Shown piece by piece: positions 1 through 6,136 of a stretch of DNA of 8,061 bases. Within the stretch, counting starts at the first letter, position 1. Each line of letters begins with the position of its first letter. A program made the position numbers and the translations under genes. Under the pieces are notes generated by a model. The model did not search any database. It was not told the DNA's origin and saw nothing but the letters and a program-made list of their open reading frames with translations. Source of the stretch: Chloroflexia bacterium (lineage in GTDB: Bacteria; Chloroflexota; Chloroflexia; Thermomicrobiales; UBA6265); assembly GCA_013696265.1 (NCBI GenBank), contig JACCYX010000416.1, positions 1 to 8,061 on the forward strand. The letters run 5' to 3'.

Positions 1-517
1 GCTGCTCGGAATACTCGGCGGCCCCCGCCAGGCCCATGAAGCGTCCTTGCCAGAACGACGCGGTGCGGGAATCGACCGCCCGCTCGATGGTGAAGACCAC
101 GTCGGCCGAGGTCAGCGGCGTGCCGTCATTGAAGGTCGCGTTCTGGCGCAAGTTGAAGGTGTAGACCGTCGCGTCATCGGAGACATCGACCGATTCCGCG
201 AGGTCCGGCAACGGTTCGAGCTGGTCGGACATCTTGACCAGGGCGCCGAAGATCAGGCGTCCGATCTGTTGCTCGGCGCCGGCCGTGGCGAAGAGCGGCC
301 CCAACGTCCGCGGCGCCGCCCACTCGAGGCTGACCTGGCTTCCGGTCGCCTCCTGCGCCGCCGCGCCGCCGGGACTGGTGACGAGGGTGGTGAGTGCGGT
401 CATCCCGGCTCCGGCCCCGACGAGCTTCATGAGGTCCCGGCGGTCCAGCCCGCGGGCCGTCCACACGTCTTCGAGTCGTCCAAGGTCCCAACGATCTGCC
501 CCAACTCGCTCAACCAC
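1..517 (-). CDS. Tat-exported family 5 (oligopeptide-type) ABC transporter substrate-binding protein, N-terminal part
   Basis: The first 172 codons are present; the C-terminal part lies beyond the left edge. The product should be a secreted or surface binding protein that delivers peptides, nickel or other small ligands to a Dpp/Opp-type importer. The N-terminus carries a twin-arginine signal: R26-R27-D-L-M-K at residues 26-31, then a small hydrophobic stretch ending in a run of Ala near residue 54. The mature part shows the family 5 pattern: an 'IGRLIFGAL' segment, a 'YTFNLR' strand, then 'FNDGTPLTSADVVF'. I chose the GTG at 515-517 because GGGAG lies 8 nt upstream and no ATG is available in frame between the upstream stops and the Tat motif. 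An in-frame ATC (548-550) sits behind a much stronger Shine-Dalgarno-like sequence and is the alternative start. The gene has its own promoter (583-611), so it probably opens a separate transport operon. The family is secure; the ligand is unknown. Confidence 0.88.
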   Translation of the reverse strand, partial: MVERVGADRWDLGRLEDVWTARGLDRRDLMKLVGAGAGMTALTTLVTSPGGAAAQEATGSQVSLEWAAPRTLGPLFATAGAEQQIGRLIFGALVKMSDQLEPLPDLAESVDVSDDATVYTFNLRQNATFNDGTPLTSADVVFTIERAVDSRTASFWQGRFMGLAGAAEYSEQ

Positions 518-538
518 GGCGGCACTCCCTTGTCTGAC

Positions 539-566
539 GGAGCCCCCGATCGCGGGACCTCCTTTT
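539..566 (-). promoter_or_regulatory. Leader hairpin that would mask a strong Shine-Dalgarno sequence
   Basis: In the leader of the family 5 binding-protein gene, minus-strand AAAAGGAGG (558-566) is a near-perfect ribosome-binding sequence. GGAG (559-562) can pair with CTCC (539-542), and CCCG with CGGG (553-556 with 545-548), around a 4-nt loop. The stem has two 4-bp helices split by a small internal loop. No ATG/GTG/TTG follows the strong sequence at normal distance, only an in-frame ATC at 548-550. The GTG at 515-517, with its weaker GGGAG, is the standard start. The structure could be a regulatory or decoy site, or chance. Confidence 0.35.
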
Positions 567-582
567 CCACGGTAGAGCGTTC

Positions 583-611
583 ATCATAGGAAGGCTCAGT
601 AGTCCCGTCAA
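583..611 (-). promoter_or_regulatory. Sigma-70-type promoter for the family 5 binding-protein gene
   Basis: Reading the minus strand, a -35 box TTGACG (606-611, 5 of 6 consensus bases) is followed by exactly 17 nt and a -10 box TATGAT (583-588, 5 of 6). Transcription would begin near 576, giving a leader of about 58 nt before the GTG start at 517. The box lies in the gap after the HAD gene, so the binding-protein gene is probably a separate transcription unit. Confidence 0.65.
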
Positions 612-655
612 CACCGGTCGATAGGCGAACGACGACAAGTCCCTGGATTTCCGCG

Positions 656-1216
656 TCACGCCCAGGGGAAGGGCAAGGGAAATCGGTAGACGGCGGTGTC
701 CTCCCTGGCGTCGAGGGCCGCCAGCAGGCTCTCCAGATCGGCGGCGGTGCTAACCTGATACATGGGCCGCTCGGCCTCGTCGGCGCAGGCGCACGGATAC
801 CGCTGGTTCCAGACCATCCAGATCCCGATCAACCCGAGCGCGTTGGCGCCGCGAATGTCGCGGGCGAGATTGTTGCCGACCATCGCCACGGCGCCCCAAT
901 CGGCCTCGGTGATGCCGAGCTCATTCAACGCGTGCTCGAAGATGCGCCGGTCGGGCTTTTCGACGCCGACGTTATCGGAGATCGCGAAGGCATCGAAGAG
1001 GTCCAGCAGGCCGTGCATGCCGAGGACATTGCGGTACGTCCCGTCCCGCGTGTCGGCGACGAGACCGAGCGGAACGGCGCGCTTCCGCAGGCCGCGGAGC
1101 AGATCGGCCATGCCGGGGTAGATGTCGGCGCGCTGGGTCACGCCGTCGATTTTCTCCTCGGTTTCCTCACGCATGATCACGTCGCCGAGATCGAACAGCA
1201 CCGCTTTCAATGCCAT
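656..1216 (-). CDS. HAD-superfamily hydrolase (small-cap phosphatase-like)
   Basis: This 186-aa cytoplasmic protein has the order of haloacid dehalogenase motifs. Motif I is F8-D9-L-G-D12-V with nucleophile D9. Motif II is 'LVADT' with T56. Motif III is K87 in 'VGVEKPD'. Motif IV is 'VGNNLARDIRGANALG' with N115 and D120. Two positions are unusual. The acid/base Asp expected at D+2 is Gly, as in the FDLGxV branch that includes E. coli YihX. The first motif IV acid is Asn. Only about 45 residues separate motifs I and II, so the cap is very small. The likely reaction is hydrolysis of a phosphate ester, possibly a sugar phosphate given the neighbouring sugar importer, but the substrate cannot be read. 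The start at 1216 has GGAG 9 nt upstream. The gene lies 236 nt after the MalG-like gene, across the MITE-like element, and could be expressed by read-through, because I see no convincing promoter of its own. Confidence 0.87.
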   Translation of the reverse strand: MALKAVLFDLGDVIMREETEEKIDGVTQRADIYPGMADLLRGLRKRAVPLGLVADTRDGTYRNVLGMHGLLDLFDAFAISDNVGVEKPDRRIFEHALNELGITEADWGAVAMVGNNLARDIRGANALGLIGIWMVWNQRYPCACADEAERPMYQVSTAADLESLLAALDAREDTAVYRFPLPFPWA

Positions 1217-1265
1217 GAATCTTCACTCCATGCGAATGTGGTTACGAGTGCCTGAGTACACACCT

Positions 1266-1402
1266 TCGTCATGTTGAGCGCCAGCGAAACATCCCCCGGC
1301 GAAGCCGGTCCGCGTCAGCGGACGCTCGGTGCCGCCAGCCACTTACTCGGCCTCCGGCCGAAGCGCTTCGGGCAGGGATTCCTCGCAAGCTCGGAATGAC
1401 GA
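1266..1402. repeat. MITE-like palindromic element, 137 bp
   Basis: The ends form imperfect inverted repeats. The left arm (1266-1295) begins TCGTCATGTTGAGC and ends ATCCC; the right arm (1375-1402), read in reverse complement, begins TCGTCATTCCGAGC and ends ATCCC. Inside are several perfect small hairpins: 1296-1308 (CCGGC, loop GAA), 1309-1322 (TCCGC, loop GTCA), 1347-1361 (TCGGCC, loop TCC), and a 14-bp palindrome at 1358-1371. There is no ORF of its own and no clear target duplication. The end sequence resembles short dispersed repeats with GTCATTC-GAGC-GAATC ends that I recall from many bacterial genomes; this is memory, not a search. It lies 50 nt after the MalG-like gene, so it would form the structured 3' end of that message or a spacer before the HAD gene. 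Confidence 0.6.
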
Positions 1403-1452
1403 AAAGTGGGCGTCGGAACAGGCGGCACGGCCGCAACGACCTGCCGTGTGCC

Positions 1453-2310
1453 CTAACGTCCCCCGAAGCCGGTGGTGGCGATGCCGCGCACGAAGTAGCG
1501 CTGGGCGGCGAGGAAAATCACGAGCATGGGCAGCATCGCCAGCAGCGAACCCGCCATCATCAGTCCCCATTCCGTGCCGTAATCGGTCTGGAACGACCGC
1601 AGGGCCACGGTCAGGGTGCGCATGTTGGAGGTGTTGACCATGATGAACGGCCAAAGGAAACTGTTCCACGCCCCCATGAAGCTGAAGACCGCCAGGGTTG
1701 CGATCGCGGGGCTGGCCAGCGGCATGATGATCCGCGACCAGACCTGGAAATAGCTCGCGCCATCGACCCGTGCCGCTTCCTCCAGCTCTCGCGGGATTGA
1801 GAGGAAATACTGGCGCAGCAGGAAGGTGCCGAAGGCCGTGAACGCGGTCGGGATGATGAGCCCCTCATAGGTATTGATCCACCCCAGGTACCGCATCAGG
1901 ATGAAGTTGGGAATGATCGTCACCTGCCCCGGAATCATGAGCGTCGCCAGGTACATCAGGAACATCGCGTCCCGCCCCGGAAAGCGGAGCCGGGCGAAGG
2001 CGTAGGCCGCCAGCGATGAGGTCAGCACCTCGCCGAAGGTGACGCAGACGGCGACGAAGAGGCTGTTGAAGAGGTAGCGGTCGAAGGGAACGATGGTCCA
2101 GACCTCGCGGAAGTTGTCGAGCGAGATCGGGTCCGGGATCCAGGTCGGTGGGTAATCGAAGGCCGAGCCGCCCTTGAACGCGGTCGACGCCATCCAGAGG
2201 AACGGCACGATCATGAGCAGCGCGCCCAGGGAGACGACCAGGTAGGTCAGGATTCGGCCGATGACACGCGCCGGCCCGTTGCCGGCCGATGCCGATGGGG
2301 GTTGGCTCAC
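1453..2310 (-). CDS. CUT1 carbohydrate ABC transporter permease, MalG-like
   Basis: This inner-membrane permease of about 285 aa forms the sugar channel with the MalF-like partner upstream. It has a short polar N-terminus, a first membrane helix at about residues 17-40, and six predicted helices in total. The EAA loop that docks the ATPase is clear: E178-A-A, D183-G-A, then 'MPLASP' at about 196-201. The C-terminus 'RYFVRGIATTGFGG' is typical of MalG-type subunits. I chose the GTG at 2308-2310 because GAGTGAGG lies 8 nt upstream and gives an 'MSQPP' start. Another GTG at 2332-2334 overlaps the MalF stop as GTGA, and in-frame ATGs at 2352 and 2370 lie inside the MalF gene without a ribosome-binding site. 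Either way the gene is tightly coupled to the one before it. No ATPase gene follows, so the importer probably uses an MsmK/UgpC-type ATPase encoded elsewhere. Substrate unknown. Confidence 0.93.
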   Translation of the reverse strand: MSQPPSASAGNGPARVIGRILTYLVVSLGALLMIVPFLWMASTAFKGGSAFDYPPTWIPDPISLDNFREVWTIVPFDRYLFNSLFVAVCVTFGEVLTSSLAAYAFARLRFPGRDAMFLMYLATLMIPGQVTIIPNFILMRYLGWINTYEGLIIPTAFTAFGTFLLRQYFLSIPRELEEAARVDGASYFQVWSRIIMPLASPAIATLAVFSFMGAWNSFLWPFIMVNTSNMRTLTVALRSFQTDYGTEWGLMMAGSLLAMLPMLVIFLAAQRYFVRGIATTGFGGR

Positions 2311-2330
2311 GTCTCGGGCCTCACTCTCGA

Positions 2331-3254
2331 TCACGCTTCGTAATGCACCCATCGCTTCTGCAGCTTCCATTGAAGCAGCGTCACGAGAAAGACCATGATG
2401 AAGAGGATCCAGGCCACCGCCGCCGCGTAGCCCATCTCCAGGAAGACGAACGCCTCCTCCCAGATGTGATAGACGATCGTCCGCGTGGCGTTCGCGGGTC
2501 CGCCGTCGGTCAGCACCAGCACGGCGTCGAAGACCTGCAGCGACCCGATAATCGAAATCACCAGCACGAAGAAGGTCGTGGGCGTGAGCAGCGGCAGGGT
2601 GATGTTGCGGAACCGTTGCCAGCGCCCGGCGCCGTCGATCGAGGCGGCTTCGTAGAGGGTTGTGGGAATCGCCTGGAGCCCGGCCAGGAAGATGACCATG
2701 TTGTAGCCGACCTGTTTCCAGACCGAGAGGATGATCACCGAGGGCATCGCCCAGGTCCGGGTCGCGAGCCAGTTCGGCGGGCTATCGACGCCAAGCTCGT
2801 AGAGCACGTAGTTGAGGATTCCGAAATCCGGGTTGAAGAACCAGCGCCAGATCAGCGCGACCACCACGGTCGCGGTAATCACCGGCAAGAAGTACATCGC
2901 CCGGAAGAGCGGGATCGCCCGCAGCCCCGTGTTGAACATCAGGGCCAGCCCGAGGGCCAGGGCGGTCGACACCGGAACGCTCACGAAGGTGAAGTAGAAG
3001 GTGTTCCAGAGCACGGTGCGGAACAGCGGATCGTCCGTCAGCAACTCGATGTAGTTCTGGAAGCCGACGAACTCGGGGTCCGACAAGAGGTCCCACGAGG
3101 TCAGCGAGATCGCCGCCGAAGCAACCACCGCGAAGGCGGTGAAGATCAGGAAGCCGATCATATTGGGCAGCAGGAAGAGGTACCCGGCCACGGTTTCCCT
3201 CTGGCCGAGCGGTATCCGCGCACGGGCGGGCGGTTTCGCTGGAGTTTCCGTCAT
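2331..3254 (-). CDS. CUT1 carbohydrate ABC transporter permease, MalF-like
   Basis: This 307-aa inner-membrane protein is the first permease of the sugar importer. A basic, proline-rich N-tail (residues 1-20) precedes six predicted membrane helices, starting at about 23-50. The EAA loop is intact: E202-A-A-S-I-D207-G-A, then 'LPLLTP' at about 220-225. The 'VLTDGGPANAT' segment near residue 247 is characteristic of MalF/UgpA-type subunits. The ATG at 3254 is the natural start for the family, but its ribosome-binding site is poor (GGATGG). A strong hairpin (3271-3302) sits just upstream, between it and the binding-protein gene, which fits lower expression than the binding protein. The 3' end overlaps or abuts the MalG-like gene. 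The family is certain; the sugar is not. Confidence 0.95.
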   Translation of the reverse strand: MTETPAKPPARARIPLGQRETVAGYLFLLPNMIGFLIFTAFAVVASAAISLTSWDLLSDPEFVGFQNYIELLTDDPLFRTVLWNTFYFTFVSVPVSTALALGLALMFNTGLRAIPLFRAMYFLPVITATVVVALIWRWFFNPDFGILNYVLYELGVDSPPNWLATRTWAMPSVIILSVWKQVGYNMVIFLAGLQAIPTTLYEAASIDGAGRWQRFRNITLPLLTPTTFFVLVISIIGSLQVFDAVLVLTDGGPANATRTIVYHIWEEAFVFLEMGYAAAVAWILFIMVFLVTLLQWKLQKRWVHYEA

Positions 3255-3270
3255 GGCGCCATCCGAACGA

Positions 3271-3302
3271 CGAGACCACCGGCGGGTGGACCGGTGGTCT
3301 CG
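3271..3302 (-). terminator. Strong hairpin between binding-protein and MalF-like genes
   Basis: A perfect 12-bp inverted repeat (CGAGACCACCGG paired with CCGGTGGTCTCG) encloses an 8-nt loop. It fills the middle of the 73-nt gap after the binding-protein stop at 3328. No U-run follows on the minus strand (TCGTTCGG instead), so full intrinsic termination is doubtful. By analogy with the malE-malF intercistronic repeats of enteric bacteria, it may protect the upstream message from 3' exonucleases, or partially terminate, giving more binding protein than permease. Confidence 0.6.
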
Positions 3303-3327
3303 ATCAGGGGTCCCAGGGAACCCTCGT

Positions 3328-4674
3328 CTACGCCCCTTGTAGCAACGCGTTGAACTGGGTGTGCATCTCGGCGACCGCCTCGGCGGCCGTCTTCTCGCCG
3401 ATCAGGACGAGATCAGTCTGGTCGTTGATGACTTTTTCGAGCTCAGGGTAGATCGGGGTCAGCGGCAGCGGCTTCGCGAATTCGAGTTCGTCGAGGAAGA
3501 TCCGGTTGTTCGTTGGCGGCGCGCTGTTGAGGAAAAGGTCCGATTCCGCCACCGACTTGCGTGACGGCAGCAACAAGCCAAGCTCCGTCATCCGCGTCTG
3601 GCCTTCGGCGCCGACGACGTAGCTCAGGAAGCGCCAGGCCTCGTCGGGATTATCGGTGCCATTGCAGATGCCGAACATCGAGCCGCTGAGGGTCTGGGCC
3701 CGTTGCGTCTTCATCGGCATCGGCATCACGTCCCAGCGGAAATCCGACTCGCGGAACAGCGGCACCATCCAGCGGCCATTGTTGTACGACGCGGCCAGTC
3801 CGGCGGCGAACATTTCCGAGTGCCCCTGGTCGGCGGTCACGGCGGCGGGCGGCGCCGTCCCGAGGCTGGTTACGAAATCGGTGAAGACCTGATACCCCTC
3901 GAGCACGGCCGGGTTGTCGAGCGTCGACATGGTTGGCTTGTAGAGATTGTCGACCGGGTCGCCGCCGGCCGACCAGGCCCAAATTTGCCAGAAGGTCCAG
4001 CGCACGTCCTGGACGTAACCGTACTGCCGGGTGCGGCCGCCCTCTTCGATCGTGGTCTGTTGGGTCATCTCGATGAAGCGATCCCAGTCCCAGACATCGT
4101 CCGGTGTCGGCATTTCGGTGATGCCGGCCGCCTCGAAAATGTCCATGTTGAAATACATGGCGCGAATCGCGATTTCCTTCGGCAGGCCGTAGAGCTCGCC
4201 CTCGCCGAAGGTGTCGCCGTTGTACCGGTAGGGCGTGATGATCTGTTCGTAGAAATCCTCGAGGTCGTACGAGTCCTGCGCAATGTAGTCGTCGAGCGCC
4301 AGGAAGATGCCTCGCTCGGCGAACGACGGCCAGTTGTAAAGGGTGGCGAACCCGATATCGGGCGGGGTGCCGGCGGCGACGAGGGTAACGAACTTCTCGA
4401 AATCGGCGGCCTCAGAGTCGAGCGTCACCGCGATGTCGGGGTTGGCGGACATGAACTCTTCGGCAAGGCTCTCGTAGACGGCGATTTCGTCCGGGTTGCC
4501 GGGAACGGCCCAGGTCAGCGTGGTTTGGGCCTGCCCGATCATGGCCGGCGCGTGGAACCGCGAAGACACTGCGCCCGAACTGGCCGAAGCGTCATTCGCG
4601 ACGGTCGCGGCAGCGCCCCCGGCGGCGGCGGTGGTGAGGACAAAGCGTCGCCGGTTCATTCCGTGTGCGGTCAT
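3328..4674 (-). CDS. Tat-exported family 1 (CUT1) sugar-binding protein
   Basis: This 448-aa extracytoplasmic solute-binding protein captures the substrate for the adjacent MalF/MalG-like permeases. The leader has a textbook twin-arginine motif, N7-R-R-R-F-V-L13, followed by an Ala/Gly-rich stretch; cleavage is likely around residues 32-45, and there is no lipobox Cys. The mature protein shows family 1 hallmarks: a 'FMSANPDIAVTLDS' strand-helix, 'LVAAGTPPDIGFAT', 'YGLPKEIAIRAMYFNMDIFEAAG', a Trp-rich 'RWTFWQIWAWSAGG' that may stack on sugar rings, 'GRWMVPLF', and C-terminal 'LLPSRKSV'. The start at 4674 is set by AAGGAGA 7 nt upstream. A longer in-frame reading to 4926 runs through the promoter and hairpin and is not plausible. 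It has its own promoter (4778-4806) and leads the importer operon. The ligand is unknown. Confidence 0.94.
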   Translation of the reverse strand: MTAHGMNRRRFVLTTAAAGGAAATVANDASASSGAVSSRFHAPAMIGQAQTTLTWAVPGNPDEIAVYESLAEEFMSANPDIAVTLDSEAADFEKFVTLVAAGTPPDIGFATLYNWPSFAERGIFLALDDYIAQDSYDLEDFYEQIITPYRYNGDTFGEGELYGLPKEIAIRAMYFNMDIFEAAGITEMPTPDDVWDWDRFIEMTQQTTIEEGGRTRQYGYVQDVRWTFWQIWAWSAGGDPVDNLYKPTMSTLDNPAVLEGYQVFTDFVTSLGTAPPAAVTADQGHSEMFAAGLAASYNNGRWMVPLFRESDFRWDVMPMPMKTQRAQTLSGSMFGICNGTDNPDEAWRFLSYVVGAEGQTRMTELGLLLPSRKSVAESDLFLNSAPPTNNRIFLDELEFAKPLPLTPIYPELEKVINDQTDLVLIGEKTAAEAVAEMHTQFNALLQGA

Positions 4675-4777
4675 CCCGACTTCTCCTTCCGCGCATGGCA
4701 TGAAGGTGCTTCGCCCCGGCCAGGTGCGGCGTCTTGACATGAGCGCGCGCGTGCGCACTGTTTCCTGAAGATACCGT

Positions 4778-4806
4778 ATGGTAGGGCACGGAATGTTAAA
4801 TGGCAA
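4778..4806 (-). promoter_or_regulatory. Sigma-70-type promoter for the sugar importer operon
   Basis: On the minus strand, TTGCCA (4801-4806, 5 of 6 to the -35 consensus) is followed by exactly 17 nt and TACCAT (4778-4783, 4 of 6 to the -10 consensus). The predicted leader to the ATG at 4674 is about 95 nt. A near-palindrome TACCGTATGGTA (4772-4783) overlaps the -10 box and could be an operator for a local repressor, but no regulator gene is present. The leader also holds a 16-nt alternating purine-pyrimidine run (4743-4758). Confidence 0.5.
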
Positions 4807-4868
4807 CCGGCCGCGGGTCTCCGGGTGCGACACATGATTTTGCACGGCAGTATCGGACTCGACCGGTC

Positions 4869-4900
4869 GTACGGCTGCGGAGCAAGCTCCGCAGCCGTAC
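4869..4900 (-). terminator. 32-nt perfect hairpin after the TIM-barrel gene
   Basis: GTACGGCTGCGGAGC is followed by AA and then its exact reverse complement: 15 matched bases per arm, 14 pairs with a 4-nt loop in practice. It begins about 50 nt after the stop of the 4951-6129 gene and ends about 60 nt before the -35 box of the importer promoter. It lacks a U-tract on either strand; a GACCGGTC palindrome (4861-4868) is next to it. Its position suits the 3' end of the SDR/TIM-barrel transcript. Confidence 0.6.
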
Positions 4901-4950
4901 AAGACGTTCTCAATCGAACCGCCCACGCAAAAGAGACAACCGCGTGGCCG

Positions 4951-6129
4951 CTAGGAGGTTCTTCGCAAAGCCTCGCCGAGCGCGACAAAGGTGCGTTCCG
5001 GCAACAGCCCGTAGTTGTAGACATTGATGCCGGCGACCCCGGCCGCCATCCAGGCCTCAACGAGCGGCGCGATGGCCGCCGGTTCGACGACCTCCGGCGC
5101 GATCGCCCGGATCATGCCCCAGATCGGCTGGTCGACGCCATCGAGGGCAGCCATGCGCCGCGCGACTTCGTCCGGCGTCACGGCGTACCCGGCGAGGACG
5201 GCATCACCGGTGTTCAGCAGGTCGCGATCGATGCCGATGGTGTCTCCCGCCGCCATCGCCGCGAAATGGCGAATTTCGGTGGCCGGGCTGGTTTGCCGGA
5301 CGACGTCGCGGACCTCGTTGCCCAACGACACGACCTGATCGTTGAGCCAGGCGCGGTAGGCGCCAAGATCGGCATCGTCGAGCAGCGCCTGGGATTCCGC
5401 CGATGGCTCACCTTCGACTTCAAGAGCCACGCCGTCATTCCAGCAGGCGTCGATCAGGCTGGCGAGCCGGGCGCAAAGCCCCTCGGCGTCGATCCCGGCG
5501 TCCGTGGCGCCGGCGATCTCGACCGGGTTGAAGGAGATGCCGAGCAGGGCTTCCTGCACCGGATCGATCTCCACGCCGAAGATTTCGTGGTGATAGCCGT
5601 GGGTGAAGCTCATGTAACCCGGCGACTCGAGTTCGATCGCCGCCACCTCGTGCCGGGAAACGAGGTCCTCAATCATGGCGAGCAGATACTCGCGGACATC
5701 GGGGTGGGCGGGGGAGAGGGAGTGGATCAGCGGATCCCCGAACGCGGTGTGCATGGTGGTATCCAGGTATCGCTCGCCGAGCCAGCTGTTGTGGAGGCAG
5801 ACCGTCCAGGCGACATAGCTCACGCCGTGACGGGCGGCCGATTCCTGGAGCCGGCCCACCGGGCTACCGTTAGCGGATGCGAACGAACTCACCCGTGGCT
5901 GGATCCGCCCATACTTCGTCAGGTCCGGCTGGAAGTAGAGGGCGCCATCCTCGGCGAACCAGACCTTGCGCCTGGGGTTATGGGGCAGGATGAACTTGCC
6001 GGCGTGGTACGACGTGGCGAGGTTGACGGCGGTGAATCCGGCCTCGGCAATCCGGCCCACGGCACGGTCGTAGCCTTCGGCTTCGAGATCCCAGGCATAC
6101 GTGTACAGGCCAGCTTTCATGCGTTGCAT
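4951..6129 (-). CDS. Uncharacterised protein, probable TIM-barrel hydrolase-like
   Basis: I do not recognise a named family for this 392-aa soluble protein. It has no signal peptide or membrane helix. Its rhythm of short hydrophobic strands and amphipathic helices fits a (beta/alpha)8 barrel: 'MKAGLYTYAWD' as strand 1, 'FTAVNLA' near residues 32-38, 'VSYVAWTVCLHNS' near 103-115, 'VAAIELESPGYMSF' near 162-175, and a last strand 'GINVYNYGLLPE' near 367-378. E166/E168, the 'HGYHHE' cluster at 177-182, and E378 are candidate active-site residues, as in glycosidase-like barrels. It follows the SDR by only 7 nt and precedes the sugar importer, so a role in breaking down or rearranging the imported carbohydrate is plausible but inferred. 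AAGGGA lies 2 nt before the ATG at 6129 and 11 nt before a second ATG at 6120 (starting 'MKAGLY'), so the shorter start is equally possible. Confidence 0.8.
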   Translation of the reverse strand: MQRMKAGLYTYAWDLEAEGYDRAVGRIAEAGFTAVNLATSYHAGKFILPHNPRRKVWFAEDGALYFQPDLTKYGRIQPRVSSFASANGSPVGRLQESAARHGVSYVAWTVCLHNSWLGERYLDTTMHTAFGDPLIHSLSPAHPDVREYLLAMIEDLVSRHEVAAIELESPGYMSFTHGYHHEIFGVEIDPVQEALLGISFNPVEIAGATDAGIDAEGLCARLASLIDACWNDGVALEVEGEPSAESQALLDDADLGAYRAWLNDQVVSLGNEVRDVVRQTSPATEIRHFAAMAAGDTIGIDRDLLNTGDAVLAGYAVTPDEVARRMAALDGVDQPIWGMIRAIAPEVVEPAAIAPLVEAWMAAGVAGINVYNYGLLPERTFVALGEALRRTS

Positions 6130-6136
6130 CGTCCCT

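Noticed and set aside
539..566. Intrinsic terminator on the plus strand (stem followed by TTTT)
   Set aside because: No plus-strand gene precedes it, the stem is interrupted and the T-run is only four bases.
641..667. Hairpin across the HAD stop codon (CCCTGG/CCAGGG)
   Set aside because: Only six pairs with a 15-nt loop and part of it is coding; probably chance.
2289..3353. A 354-codon open frame on the plus strand
   Set aside because: It is antisense to the MalF-like gene, with low-complexity Arg/His/Glu composition and no ribosome-binding site; the minus strand codes a clear permease.
3703..4737. A 344-codon open frame on the plus strand
   Set aside because: It is antisense to the sugar-binding protein and shows no recognisable domain.
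4734..4762. Plus-strand promoter with a perfect TTGACA
   Set aside because: No acceptable -10 box at 16-18 nt and no plus-strand gene downstream.
4675..4926. N-terminal extension of the sugar-binding protein
   Set aside because: The extension runs through the promoter and the palindrome and would bury the Tat signal; AAGGAGA marks the start at 4674.
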